Numbered from the stretch's first letter, positions 1-11,099 are shown. The stretch is 64,000 nt of DNA from Ceratothoa steindachneri (GCA_963969495.1 OZ018324.1:160235758-160299757); one strand, 5' to 3'. Translations and numbers: made by a program. Notes: generated by a model from the sequence alone, not told the origin.

Positions 1-1163
1 TTCCCGGCTTCTCTGTTTTTGTGGTCACACCCTTTTTTGACGACCTCCGAGAAGTTTGTTTCAGGAGTGACACGGGCGTGCTGGCGCATGTTCGCTTTCG
101 CTCTGTTTTGAACGCTCCTTTGGGTGCGTTCCACGACATCTTGAATTAGGTTGGCGAGAAATGCCTTCCCTTTAAAGGAGAGATGTACCCCATCCCTTTG
201 GTAGAGGTCGTCTCTACCGATAAAGGTACGATAGGGGTCCACGAAGAAGACTCCTTTTGACGTGCAGAGATCCACCAACCTTTTGTTCACTGCCATGTTT
301 CTCTCGTGAGCGGTTCGGGATGGACCTCTTCTCGGAAGCCTCCTAACCACGACATGTTTGCGGGTTTTAAGCCCTATGTCATCCACGGCTCCCATTACCG
401 TTTGGATGGTCTTACTACTAAGGCCAACCTTACCCCCTCTGAGGTAGAGGTCATTGCCGCTCACAATCAGAGCAACAACTGAATTCTCAGAAATCTGAGC
501 TTTCTCTGCGTCTAAACTGATGTTGTGGTTACCCCGTCCTGACAGGCAGCTTACCTTCACGCTAGTATGAAGGCGGGCCGCTAGCAGCGGCTGCAGATCC
601 CGTGTTTGCGAGTCACAAATGAGGGTGACCTTCGGACACTCGGTCTCTCAAGACGGGGTTTTCCTTTGTGGAAGAGGCTTTTTCTTTTCCTCTTTACTCT
701 TCACATTCTTATCTTTCTTTTTCTTCTTGTTTATCTGTTTTTCTTCTAATTTTGGTTCTTCTTCTTTTGTTTCAACTTTATTCTTTTTCTTCTTTTTTCC
801 TTTCTTATTTTTCTCTTTTTTTCTCGCCTCAGCTAGCTTAGCCTCAGATGATGCCGGAATCTTCGCTTGGGTACCAGGGGATTCCGACACGTCAGTGGGC
901 GGCGCCTCTTCTAGGCATCGAATCTGAGGTGCGTTAAGGGCTTCGAGTTTCTCCAACTTTCTTTCAAGGATTGTAGCTCTCTCCTCTGGGGCTCTATAGA
1001 GGTCTTCCCGGTTGTTTATCTCTCGCGTCAATATACAGGTAGTGCAGATACTTTCAGGGCTGCATTTTGAGTAGCAGCCCTCCGGAAAGTCAACGCACCA
1101 CTTTTCTAACTGGCATGTTACACAGTTGTGCTTTAGACGAACGGGTCCTTTTTAGCTTGTCAT
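1..1163 (-). pseudogene. L2/CR1-like LINE ORF1: cysteine-rich finger, Lys-rich linker, SGNH esterase-like domain (continues past the left edge)
   Basis: Read on the minus strand from the ATG at 1,163-1,161, one frame stays open to the window edge except for TAA at codon 4 (1,154-1,152) and TGA at 650-648. First comes a finger with seven cysteines (about 1,124-1,035, spacing C-x2-C-x5-C-x6-C-x3-C-x5-C-x2-C). A Lys/Glu-rich linker (about 960-660) follows, then an SGNH-hydrolase-like domain. Its block I reads CDSQTRDL (Ser at 611-609; the usual Gly is Cys here), block III SGND (458-450) and block V RDGVH (His at 185-183), so Ser, Gly-Asn and Asp/His are all present. ORF1 proteins of CR1/L2 LINEs are known to carry esterase domains of this type. 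The same domain recurs at 41,580-42,239 in LINE B, so this is probably the same family. ORF2 would lie left of the window. The two stops mark it as dead. Confidence 0.8.
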
Positions 1164-2611
1164 TTTGAGCGCTTTCTCTCTCTCTGAAAACTTGTGACCA
1201 ATCAATGATAAAAAAGAGGGGTTGATGAGTTCTCATCATGTGAGTCGCTCCCGCCTATCCATCAGAGAGGTTTCGGATCTTTCAGAAGGCACGCTCCATG
1301 TGCTGCTGTTCGTCTGACCGAGTCGTCAAACCTCGGCGTACCGTGGCTCCCAACCAAGCAGCACTGGCTGTCCCCGAAGGAGCCATCGATTTCTCACCAG
1401 GTGAACAATGGAGCACGCCCCGTACCAAACTCCTACTAGTTCCCTTCACGACGGCCAGGATCTCAGAGTAGCTTTCAATAGATATCCCGCCACACCAAGA
1501 GACTCGACCCAAGGCTTTTTATTGGCCTGGCAACCAACCTTGGAACAAAGAGCCGTCACCTCAGACCGATGCTACCAGAGGCATCCGTCAACAGTCACTG
1601 AGAATGGTCAATAATTACGCGCCATGGAAGGGGTTAACGGGGCACTACCCTCATCCCATTCATCGTGCCCCAACGCCTGGGACACCTCTAGTTCTAGTCT
1701 CTCGCACCAGTGAGCGTTGATTGTCGTTGTTTATAGAGGTTCCAAAGCCTCTCTTCTGACGCGTGAGGTAGCTGCCAGGTCCTTATATGTAGAAAGATGG
1801 AAAGAAGAGTAACAGTGACATGATATTAGTAGGTTGTTTTTTTGAAGGGGGTGTATAGTAAGTGGAAAAGATAGGATAAAATTGAAAAAATAGAAGGATA
1901 GAGTATAAAAAAGAATGAAGAATGATGCACTTAGTCTGGAACCTCGTTTCCGACGAAATAAACATAGGAAGCCCTACCAGGGGCACCCAGAAAAGAGGTA
2001 CCCCAGCCAACATAGCTCGAAAAGTCAAGGGTACGCACAAGCTCTCTTCTCGCGACAAGGGGGCATTACCTCCTCTCCCTCTATTTTCAAGAAAGAGAGA
2101 GAGGAGAAAGAGATATATAGAGAGAACCAGAATGAGTCCGTTTGTAGCTTCGGCTCTGAAAACGTGAGTACGAGCGTGGGTCTGCACTGACTTGCAGAAA
2201 AATGGGATAAGGAGCCTCCCTAACTGGGACCGATCTCCTATCTAAAGACTTGGTGCTTCGACGATTTGTCACTACACCGAGATAGATGGCAATTCCTGGC
2301 CCGTCAGACGCTGTGCAAGCTATACTACTGAGAGTTGAAAGAATTCATCTTTTATACTCGAAACTCGGGAGAGTTTCACATAGCTCCGGAAGTAGATTTG
2401 ATATCAAGCGCCCTTCCTTGGGTGAGAGAGGCTTGATTATCTTCTTCATCTCGTCCTTTACAAACTCCCGGGAACAAGTGAAAGCCTAAAAGAGCTCCCA
2501 TCTATCGCTAACTAGTCCAGAACGGAATTTGGTGGTTATCTGAAATGGTTGGCAGGTTCTACTGGCGGAAGACCATCAGATATTGGGCCGGAAGGGAAAG
2601 GTTTGATAACT
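1164..2611. other. unassigned stretch, possibly the 5' leader of the LINE at 1-1,163
   Basis: I recognise no coding domain here. The part nearest 1,163 lies directly upstream of the LINE ORF1 start and could be its 5' UTR or promoter. The composition is more balanced (GC-richer) than the AT-rich macro-repeat that begins near 2,612, so it is separate material. Short open frames on both strands (for example 1,282-1,512, 1,783-2,187 and 1,915-2,190) overlap one another and show no motif. A purine-rich AG tract lies around 2,090-2,125. Confidence 0.3.
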
Positions 2612-3261
2612 GACCCGCCCGGAAGAAAAAGAATTACAAATATTCTACTGATATGATAAATAGTTTGAAAATGATTTTCTAGGAATAGTTAGAAAACGAA
2701 TACTTTTATTGGTAACTAAATACAATAAGTAATAATAGATATTAATTATTTTTTCAGAATATTTATTTGTATATGTAATAATAGAGTTTGTGTAAACCCA
2801 TCTTCAAAGAAAAAATAACTCTAACTCGCATGTATACGATAAAGTAGGAGAAAGATTCTTTGTTATCGCTATACAGGACAAAAAAATTATTTTACTATGA
2901 AGTATTCGGAAGATTTTCGTTCCTCTCTCTTATAATCACTTAAACATATTATTTTGTTATAGGAAATTAAAAGTAATTAAAACAATGACATAAGCGTGGG
3001 AGGAATTTATGATTTTTGATAAACCATTTTTCTAAAATAACTAATCGTCACGACTCCGCTAATCTTATGAGGTACTGCAAAGATCGAACTTGATAGTAGG
3101 AATGAGGACATATACCAAATCGTCATTTATTTCGATGAGGTGTTTGTTGACCGTTTAGCTTCTTATCAATTAAGAATTCCTGACAGAAGGCCCCAAATAC
3201 CCCCCTCCCCCTACAATTCCTCCCCAGACACACCAATATTACATATTCTTCTTAAGCACTC

Positions 3262-3266
<5 letters not shown>

Positions 3267-3316
<50 letters not shown>
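3267..3316. repeat. (TC)n microsatellite
   Basis: An uninterrupted TC dinucleotide run of about 50 bp. The homologous place in the later units is a short CT-rich tract (40,800-40,845), and in unit 1 it is where LINE A inserted (21,853 and 24,345). Confidence 0.95.
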
Positions 3317-3319
<3 letters not shown>

Positions 3320-4149
3320 GATTCATTCACATACTTCAACTCAAAATAAATGATAAAGCAAAAAGTTCCATGAAATTATCCTATGACATTCCAACGCCAC
3401 CATTAGTGCACTATATAATTCGCTTTCCCATAAAATATTAAACCAAAAGAATCATTGAGCACATCGAAAGAGCAGAGTAGCACAGTGACATCGAAAATAG
3501 CAGGCCATAAATAAAACTACAGGATTACTTCGCCAAATATGAGAAGCCATTAACACTAAATTCCCCATTGGATTGTAGGAGGGAGGGCCAAATACAAGAA
3601 ACCATAGCTCAAATGGTTGACAGACTTAGACGATCTTAGAAGACCTGTCATTAAAGACAAACACTCCTACTTTAACTTTTTAGAAAGGAGCGATGAACAG
3701 GTAATCTCGGTCTTCTTTCAATCTCATTCTTCCGCCCACTCTTGCTTAACGCGCCATCATGACCTTTGAAGTGGAATACACATGGTGCTAATTACCATGA
3801 AATTTTGTCAGCCTGCAATTTTCCATCAGTAGACTGATGACTGGCAACCTCGTACAATCATAATCGCGGTGCAAGAATCAAACAATTGAATGCTACTTCG
3901 AAACTCGACAACTTTTGTTTCTTACATTCAAGGATGCTCACTTAATTCACTAAGAGCTGGGAAGAAACCTCCACTAGCACACCTCAGCCAGGTAGATCAA
4001 ATTACATGCCTAATTTTCCTCTTTCACAATCACTCTCATCCGTAAGCCATATTCTGGCTGCCTGCTTGTCTCTATTAAAGATGCAAAGGAAGATGTAATT
4101 AGAGCTTCCCTTTAACCAGAATATTCTCTCTTATCTGGTCTTTGCGCCT

Positions 4150-5740
4150 AATAAACCATAATTTATAGAATTATGCGATTATTGTGTTACCAAGAGAGAA
4201 CAAACAAAAGGCCGATTCAAATTAAGTTGAAATCGGAGGCACACAAAAATAAGATGTTTCTTCTTGAGGAAAAATGGCAAATTCGTAACATATTGTTACA
4301 GCTTATTTATTTCAAGATTAGCAATCTCCCTTTTCCTTTTGGATTAAATTCTTGACTGTAATGACTTTAGCACTCAAACCTTAAAAAATTCTTTATATGT
4401 AGACAATTTAATAGTTACGAACTCCGATCCTCGAATTCTGAAACAAATTTACATCAACATAAGCATATGGCTAAAAGAGGCAATTGAACTAAGGTTCATT
4501 GCTTCGAATGATAAAAAACTTAGATCACTCGTCAAAGCGACAAAAAAGGCCCCAAACATGATTCTAGAATACAAAGGGTTCTAACTTACCTATTCGATGT
4601 GGAAAGTGATTTATTAACTACAACCCCAGGCCATCGTCAAAATAAAAAGAAACCTCTTCTCACAAATTTCCAAAGTTTTCGAAATCCTTTGGTTTGTTCC
4701 TGCATTCAATCATCTCTGGCATGCTCTTAAGGCAAACTCTATGGACTGAAAATATTGGGTGGGATGTAGTTAAAGCGCTTGAACTTAAAACGTAGGAATT
4801 ATGTAATTTCACCCAATTTGAGATTTTCGCGTTTTGCCTTAGAGGAGGACGGTACGACTGAGCTTAAAAACTTTTGCAACGAGACAAACTCTATGGACTC
4901 AAAAGATTGGGTGGGATAAAGTAGTTAGGACGGTACGACTGAGTTTAAAAACTTTTGCAACGAGAGCAAGTCATGTTATGGGTTTTCAATCTATTCTGTG
5001 TGCCGAAATGTTGGACACTTATTATTTGTCAAATCAAATGTTGACCCACATTCTAGTCAAAATCTCCTCTCTCAGAACTGATGAACGTAGTTTTAGCGTT
5101 AAAAATTCTTCTCCAATTCCTCAGATCATACTTAAACCCCTTAAAATGGATTGAAAAATTTGTCGACATTCAAATTGTTCTGTCTTGGGTTCTAAATGCT
5201 AGTACTAAGCCAAAACAAAAGTACTATTTGATTAAGAGACGGCTTCAGGACATAAAAGTCATCTGGAAAGAACTACTGAACAAACATGAAATCAATATTT
5301 CATAAAACTAGGTGAGCAATTTAGTTAATCCTGTGGATCTAATAATTCGTGGCATGCCCTTTAACGAATTCACTAGCACACTTAACTTTTTGTCCACGGA
5401 CCTTCGTGGCTTGCATTCGATCGGTGGTTTTGGCCCAAACCTGACCCTCATTGTAAGTAAAGATCGGATAGCTAAATACAATCACTAAGATTATAATGTA
5501 ATTAATCTTATCTTACTAGGTAAAAGCCAGCGTCAGACCAGCCTAAGGATTCGAAATTGCCATTTAGAATGTAAGCATTTGGGAATTGATGCAATCTTGA
5601 TTATGCTTAGAAGCTCTAGTTTCTGGATTATTTCACCTCGACAAACAATCAAACCAATATTGAGGAATTGCAGAATATGCAACAAACTAAACAAATTTAT
5701 CCCATTTAGCTCTCGCTAATGCATTTAGAGAAGTGAATTC
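4150..5740 (+). pseudogene. BEL/Pao pol remnant, copy 1 (RT, RNase H, integrase zinc finger)
   Basis: Fragments in several frames follow BEL/Pao Pol order. RT parts include a QIKLKS-like strand and YVDNL (near 4,400; the usual YVDDL has Asn for the second Asp). RNase H-like pieces follow (about 5,081-5,305, with VLSWVLNA after a D-x-Q-I-V-like strand). Then comes an R/TRG-MPF region and an H2C2 integrase finger (about 5,560-5,695) with His-x3-Cys-x-His and CRICNK. Stops and frameshifts are frequent. About 100 bp near 4,733-4,963 is duplicated in this copy only. BEL/Pao elements normally encode one Gag-Pol. No gag, no LTR and no integrase core is visible in this block. The family call is firm; the exact limits are not. 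Confidence 0.7.
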
Positions 5741-5780
5741 GAACCCGATCAAGAAAGTTCGGAAAATAGCTAAAAGTCGG

Positions 5781-6697
5781 CCCTCTACCTCGAGATCCAC
5801 TATTTTTGTCCAGAAGAGGACAATATCCCTTGAGTGCCAAGGTTTGAGCCTTCAAGACGCCAAGTCCACAAGGCCTGCCCCCCTGTTGTTCAGAAAGAGA
5901 ACAACGTTAGAACAGCCATTGTTCTTTGAGCCCGTTGAAAAGAGACGGTTCTCCCCCTTCCCTGTTGTTCAGACAGAGAATAACGTTAGAACCGCCATTG
6001 TTCTTAGAGCCCGTTGACAAGAGACGGTTCTCACCCTCCCTCCCTTCCTGTTGTTCAGAAAAAGAACAACGTTAGAACAGCCATTGTGTTTGAGCCCGTA
6101 GACAAGAGACGGTTCTCACCCCCCCTTTGTTCAGAAGAGAACAACGTAGAACAACCATTGTTCTTCAAGCCGTTCGTCGAGAAACGGTTCTCCTTCCCAA
6201 GACGCCACGTCAGGATCCTTTTATCCCCCCCCCCTTCGGCTGGAACTCGCCAGCGGACCGAAACTCCTTCGCGCCACCTTCCACTGCACCACTAGTGTAA
6301 AAGTTACGTAAGCCAAACGTCACCTTTGAGTACTTAACCCTTTTTTCAATTCTATCCTGTGCTTTAAATGGTTTATCGAACCATCCCATCTCTTTAACTC
6401 TATATTTGTTTTACCTTTTTAATCCTTTAAATCCTTGGATTAGCCGAGCCCCCACGACCCTTTTCATTCCCTGTTTATGTCAATATTTTCCGTCTTGTGT
6501 TTGTTGATAGTTATTATTAATAAAACTCTATTTTATTAATGATAGCAATATTATTATCCTTGAGCTCAGTTCCACTTCTTAAGCATATCGAAGATACATA
6601 ATATCGACCGCCAGTCATTAACGCACTCTAAAGATAATTAAGGAAGTTCCCTCATCGAATAGTGATATATGGTATCGTCGGGAGTCATTCTACGACA
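5781..6697 (+). repeat. 5' LTR of the gypsy element (5'-truncated)
   Basis: Direct repeat of about 10,053-11,058. Both copies share the 79-86 bp tandem block, the phrase AAGTTACGTAAGCC, an AATAAAACTC polyadenylation-like signal near 6,520, and the terminal TACGACA. The two LTRs differ by scattered substitutions and by one tandem unit, so the insertion is not very recent. Confidence 0.85.
5878..6195 (+). repeat. tandem repeat inside the 5' LTR, about 4 units
   Basis: Units start with CTGTTGTTCAG near 5,883, 5,962, 6,048 and 6,125 (spacing 79, 86, 77). Each contains the inverted repeat AGAACA-gccat-TGTTCT. The 3' LTR has five units of the same repeat. Chance open frames run through this block and should not be taken as genes. 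Confidence 0.85.
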
Positions 6698-6726
6698 TAT
6701 ATATATATATATATATTATTTAAATT

Positions 6727-6743
6727 TGGTGTCAGGTGTGGGG
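6727..6743 (+). other. primer-binding site, tRNA-Leu type
   Basis: TGGTGTCAGGTGTGGGG begins with the TGG that pairs with a tRNA CCA end, and closely resembles the TGGTGTCAGnAGTGGGA complement of animal tRNA-Leu 3' ends. It lies about 30 bp after the LTR end, separated by a (TA)n tract (6,697-6,716) that has probably expanded in the leader. Confidence 0.65.
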
Positions 6744-7066
6744 TTTAACGCTATATCTTTGCAAACACTGGTCTCAGTCGAATAAGCATAGTGTTATTCG
6801 TTATAATAATAGAATATAGTAGTTCCCTTTTGTTTTAACGATTGCTATCCCCTTTTTTTAAACTTAAGAAGCTGGAGTAGCTCAAGGAACTGTTATAATA
6901 ATTTGTTTGTGTTTTTTTTTGTGTGATTTTAGTCAGGGGTTATTTAGAGTAAGAGACCAAGTACGAATAGGTCAGTGCCCATATTTAGATAGGCTGATTC
7001 TATAGAGGCAAAATTCTTGTTGCAAGGATTTTTAGTTGTTTGACTAGTGCGCCCCCAAGTGCAAAG

Positions 7067-9256
7067 ATGACTCAGTTTGAAATCTTTAAAGCGCAAGGAG
7101 AATCCTTGGGACTCTCCGGAAAAGAACTAACTGAGTACATTCAAGAGGAGCAAAGGAAAGAAAGAAAAAGAGAGGAACGGATAAGACAAGTGGAGCTTCA
7201 CCATCAGATTGAATTAGCTCGGATTGAAGCAAAATTTCAAAGAAAAAAGGAAGTAATAGAAAGGGAAAGAGTAATCCGACAAGAGGAACGAGAAAGAGAA
7301 ATACAACGAGAGGAACGAGAAAGAGAAATACAACGAGAAGAACGAGAAAGAAAAATACAACGAGAAGAACGAGAAAAAGAAATCCAACGAGAAGAAAGAA
7401 GGAAGGTTTCGCGCTCCTTCCCAGGAAAGCTGACAAAGTTTCCGAGCCCCGTAAAACCCCAAAACTTCTTTCCCCAAAACCAACAACGGGACTCCAAACC
7501 TCCCGTTAAGATTTCTCCTCCATCTCTCTTCCCGAAGCGACCAATAATATGCTTCACCTGTGGTGTAGAAAACCACATGAGCTGGAACTGCCCCCAAAAT
7601 TCTAGACTTAAAAGCGGACCAGCCCACCAAGTTCACCAGATTAATGCAACCCCGGCTCCCCCGGTGGTGCAGACCCAAGCAGAAACTTCTTCCCCTCCGT
7701 CAGGCCACCAGGTAAATTTTGTTTTTGATAAAAGTTCATCGGGAACTTTGAAATATGAGGAGGGCAGCGTGGACAGCTGCCGAGTATCGACTCTCGTCAG
7801 GGACACAGGATGTACGTGTTTCATCGTGTCCGACGAACTCCTCCCAGTGGCCTCTAACCACGAAAAATTTGCGGTGGTACATGACCACTTTGGGCGGGTG
7901 AACCGATTCCCCGTCGTTAGATGTTACCTGCAGTGTCAATATTATAATGGCTGGGCTGAAGTCATTGTAGCACCCATACAATTCTGTTCCGTACTTATAG
8001 GACAGAGCCCCCAAGTAAGTTTTGACCCTGTGTTTCAGGCCGCCCTTCCTCAAGGCCGAGATAAGATAGAAGCCCAGGAGCCCGTCCCCATCAGAACCCC
8101 GATACCGTCCGATTTCTCGGAGACCCCTAACCAGGACTTTAGGACGGCAAAAGAGGAGTGTGAATCGCTAACACCCTTAGGTGATAAGGCCCAAGACAAG
8201 GACACGGAGACTGTCCGTGGACCTCAAGAAAAAAAGAACCCCCACCGTGCCCATGGAGATACCTTCGTAGAACTGGACGAAACATCGGCGCTTGAAGAAG
8301 ATTACCCCGCGGAGTCCCTTAATGTAATCCAGGCAGTGTGCATCCAACCTGATGCCGATTACACTCCTCCTTTCCTACCAGGCGAGTCTTTGGAACCCTC
8401 TGACCTGGATAGTGACGCGCAGCTGACATTACGTCAGAAGAGTCAGCTACAAGAACTAATTAAACGGAGTCACCATTTACCCGCCCTATTAGCTCTTTTC
8501 GAGCGACTGCGTGAAAATGGCCTCACCATTGGCCCCAGCAAATGCCATTTTTCCCACGAAACGATCAAATATTTGGGTTTCAAAATGGGACAAAGCAAGT
8601 TAGGTCCCCATGAGAACAAGATTAAGGCAATCGCCGACATGCCCCTCCCGATTACAAAGAAGCCATTAAGATCGTTCCTAGGATCAGCTTCTCCCTATCA
8701 GCGATTTGTTCCGAATTTCGTTGCAATTTCGGCCCCCCTATGCCCCCTTCAAAAAAAGAATTTTCCCGATCGTTTACGTTGGAATGATGTCGCTGTTTCC
8801 CATTTTAATCAGCTCAAGAGTAAGTTCATTTTTGCCCCCATTTTAAAGTTGCCCAACCCGGAAAAATCCTTTGGGGTTAAGACCGACGTGAGCAACGAAG
8901 GCATTGGAGGTGTACTCCTTCAATACGTGGATGACGGAACGAGTTATCCAGTTGCATATGCTAGTCATCAATTATTACCACGCGAAGAGAGATATGCCAC
9001 TAGAGAAAAGGAAGCTCTATCAATTATCTGGGTCATAGACAAATTCAAGATGTACTTGATAGGTAAAGAATTTCAAATAGGAACCGACCACCGTCCGTTA
9101 GCCTATATTAGGAATGAGAGACACTCAAACGGCCGCATCATGCGCTGGAGTTTACTCTTGCAAGAGTATCAGTTTAAAATGAATTAGATAAAAGGTTCCG
9201 ATAACCAGGTCGCTGACGCCCTCAGTAGGAATGCGTTACCGAATAGCGTAGAGTAA
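7067..9256 (+). pseudogene. gypsy gag-pol remnant: coiled-coil Gag, CCHC knuckle, protease, RT connection, RNase H
   Basis: The frame starts at ATG 7,067 and runs to TAG at 9,185-9,187. After the TAG the same frame continues through GSDNQVADALSRN to TAA at 9,254-9,256, so the TAG is a late mutation. In order from the ATG: a charged coiled-coil Gag (about residues 25-118), a zinc knuckle CFTCGVENHMSWNC (from about 162), and a retropepsin-like DTG (about 246) with an IGQSP strand downstream. An acidic spacer follows, then the post-catalytic RT segment FERLRENGLTIGPSKC (about 478), and Ty3-type RNase H with TDVSNEGIGG (about 607), REKEAL and GTDHRPL. The RT fingers and palm, including the YxDD box, are missing, yet the frame is preserved across the join. 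Integrase is absent. Other frames through the coiled coil are shadows. Confidence 0.85.
7283..7399 (+). repeat. 27-bp coding tandem repeat (nine-residue EEREREIQR-type units)
   Basis: Four consecutive 27-bp units, plus a partial fifth, encode EEREREIQR, EEREREIQR, EERERKIQR and EEREKEIQR. They lengthen the helix of the Gag coiled coil. The unit is a multiple of three, so copy-number change keeps the frame. Confidence 0.85.
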
Positions 9257-9662
9257 GTGTATTCATAGGATTAGTATCTCCCTGTAGGTATATACCGTCT
9301 TGTACGACTTAAATTAAGATTCTTTTATAATATAATTAATTAATGTATATGTCTGACTTTTGTAACGCTCAATGTCTAATTTTTTGTATGTATATATACT
9401 TGTAGCCATTAATTTACGTATAAATTATTTTGTCCCGTATGTACTAATTTTATATCATTTCATTGTTCCATGCCCCTTTTTTTTATTAAGTTGTATTAAA
9501 GGTTATTTTCCCCTGTAATCTAAAGATCAAAATAATTATATGTATTGAGGTAATACTAGTTAGGTGCAGGAAGGTACGGTTGGTACAAGAAAACGAGTTC
9601 CCCACAACGGAGCTCTATCGTTGTCCCTTCTCTCTTTTTTTTTCGAAGTGACAACTTCCCCC
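9257..9662 (+). other. gypsy 3' untranslated stretch
   Basis: AT-rich sequence between the end of the RNase H frame and the polypurine tract. No integrase motif (HHCC finger, DDE core or chromodomain) is seen in any frame. Confidence 0.6.
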
Positions 9663-9674
9663 GGAATGGAGGGG
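9663..9674 (+). other. polypurine tract
   Basis: GGAATGGAGGGG lies immediately before the TGTGATAG start of the 3' LTR, as expected for the plus-strand primer of an LTR retrotransposon. Confidence 0.75.
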
Positions 9675-11055
9675 TGTGATAGAACGAGTTGAAGCTGCGT
9701 TAATTTCAACTCCTATCCCATATTATTTAAAACCACGATGCTGCCCACGTGTATCTTCGATTCGAAACTTGGAGCCTTATCGCAGCTACCGGATGTCAAT
9801 GTTTAAACAAGGAGGTTATCGTCCCCCCGTTCGCCCCCATACGCCGACCTCGCCAGATTGAGTTAGGCTTATGGGCAGATAAGGCATTGTTCTCCGGCCC
9901 GGCTGTGCATTCCCTCGAAGCTCCCACTCTATTGTCCCCCCACGCCAAGGAGATGTCCTGGCTATTTATATGGAAACTTTACCACTAAGATCAGATTGGA
10001 GATCCATATTTTCGTCGCGAAACATCACCACGACCCTCTCTCCCTTTGTGCGCCAAGGGACCTCGACCTCGAGATTCGCCATCACTTGTCCAGAAGGAGG
10101 ACAATATTCCTTGAGTGCCAAAGGTTCGAGCCTTTCGTGACGCCAAGTCCCCAAGGTTTCCCCCCCTGTTGTTCAGATGAGAACAGCATTAGAACAGCCA
10201 TTGTTCGTTTTGAGCCCTTCGCCAAGAAACGGTTCTCACCCCCCCTGTTGTTCAGAGGAGAACAGCATTAGAACAGCCATTGTTCGTTTTGAGCCCTTCG
10301 CCAAGAAACGGTTCTCACCCTTCCCCCTTGTTGTTCAGAGGAGAACAGCATTAGAACAGCCATTGTTCTTGAGCCCGTAGACAAGAGATGGTTCTCACCC
10401 CCCCTCCCTGTTGTTCAGAGGAGAACAACATTAGAACAGCCATTGTTCTTGAGCCCGTAGACAAGAGACGGTTCTCACCCCCCCTTTGTTCAGAAGAGAA
10501 CAACGTAGAACAACCATTGTTCCTCAAGCCGTTCGTCGAGAAACGGTTCTCCTTCCCAAGACGCCACGTCAGGATCCTTTTATCCCCCCTCCCCTTCGGC
10601 TGGAACTCGCCAGCGGACCGAAACTCCTTCGCGCTACCTTCCACTGCACCACTAGTGTAAAAGTTACGTAAGCCAAACGTCACCTTTTAGTACTTAACCC
10701 TTTTGTCAATTCTATCCTGTGCTTTAAATGGTTTATCGAACCATCCCATCTCTTTAACTCTATATTTGTTTTACCTTTTTAAATCCTTTAAATCCTTGGA
10801 TTAGCCGAGCCCCCACGACCCTTTTCATTCCCTGTTTATGTCAATATTTTCCGTCTTGTGTTTGTTGATAGTTATTATTAATAAAACTCTATTTTATTAA
10901 TGATAGCAATATTATTATCCTTGAGCTCAGTTCCACTTCTTAAGCATATCGAAGATACATAATATCGGCCGCCAGACATTAACGCACTCTAAAGATAATT
11001 AAGGAAGTTCCCTCAACGAATAGTGATATATGGTATCGTCGGGAGTCATTCTACG

Positions 11056-11058
<3 letters not shown>
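9675..11058 (+). repeat. 3' LTR of the gypsy element (full length, about 1.38 kb)
   Basis: Starts TGTGATAGAACG after the polypurine tract and ends ATTCTACGACA, giving TG...CA ends. It contains the five-unit tandem block (10,161-10,556) and the AATAAAACTC signal near 10,880. The solo LTR at 25,435-26,686 has a similar start (TGTGAGGG) and the same AATTCTACGACA-type end, so it is probably a related family. Confidence 0.8.
10161..10556 (+). repeat. tandem repeat inside the 3' LTR, about 5 units
   Basis: Units begin near 10,166, 10,245, 10,328, 10,408 and 10,484, each with the GAACA...TGTTC inverted repeat and a final GGTTCTC box. There is one more unit than in the 5' LTR. Confidence 0.85.

Positions 11059-11095
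<37 letters not shown>
11059..11095. repeat. (AT)n microsatellite at the start of module A
   Basis: An AT run directly after the 3' LTR. Unit 2 has an (AT)n tract at the same relative place (30,421-30,461), so it probably belongs to the macro-repeat and not to the gypsy element. Confidence 0.9.

Positions 11096-11099
<4 letters not shown>

Larger units (their letters stand above)
2612..5780 (+). repeat. Macro-repeat, partial unit 0: C' module, (TC)n tract and BEL/Pao pol remnant
   Basis: This segment matches 21,187-29,011 and 40,140-46,795 in order and content. It begins near the phrase AGAATTACAAATATTCTACTG and includes the shared string GATTCTTTGTTATCGCTATA, the CT tract, an AT-rich spacer (about 3,330-4,140) and the BEL/Pao remnant. 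It carries none of the LINE or mariner insertions found in the other copies, so it serves as an empty-site reference for both. It ends after AAAAGTCGG at 5,780, the same base-level end point as unit 1 at 29,011. Confidence 0.75.
5781..11058 (+). mobile_element. Ty3/gypsy LTR retrotransposon, internally deleted, 5' LTR truncated
   Basis: Two direct repeats flank a gag-protease-RNase H frame, with a primer-binding site after the first and a polypurine tract before the second, which is standard LTR retrotransposon layout. The 3' LTR starts TGTGATAG at 9,675 and ends TACGACA at 11,058. The 5' LTR begins abruptly at 5,781 inside sequence matching about 10,053, so roughly 380 bp of its left end is missing and no target duplication can be read. 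The element lies between the end of macro-repeat unit 0 and an (AT)n tract that starts module A of unit 1. Reverse transcriptase core and integrase are absent, so it could not move by itself. Confidence 0.85.

Noticed and set aside
619..927. Plus-strand frame rich in Phe/Ser/Leu at the left edge
   Set aside because: It is the complement of the Lys-rich linker of the minus-strand LINE ORF1.
7086..7678. Minus-strand frames rich in Leu/Phe/Ser opposite the gypsy Gag
   Set aside because: Shadows of the Glu/Arg coiled-coil repeat; hydrophobic only because of the complement of purine-rich codons.
10161..10556. Regularly spaced repeats in the LTR that might suggest a CRISPR array
   Set aside because: Units are head-to-tail without unique spacers, lie in an LTR of a eukaryotic retrotransposon, and recur in the partner LTR.
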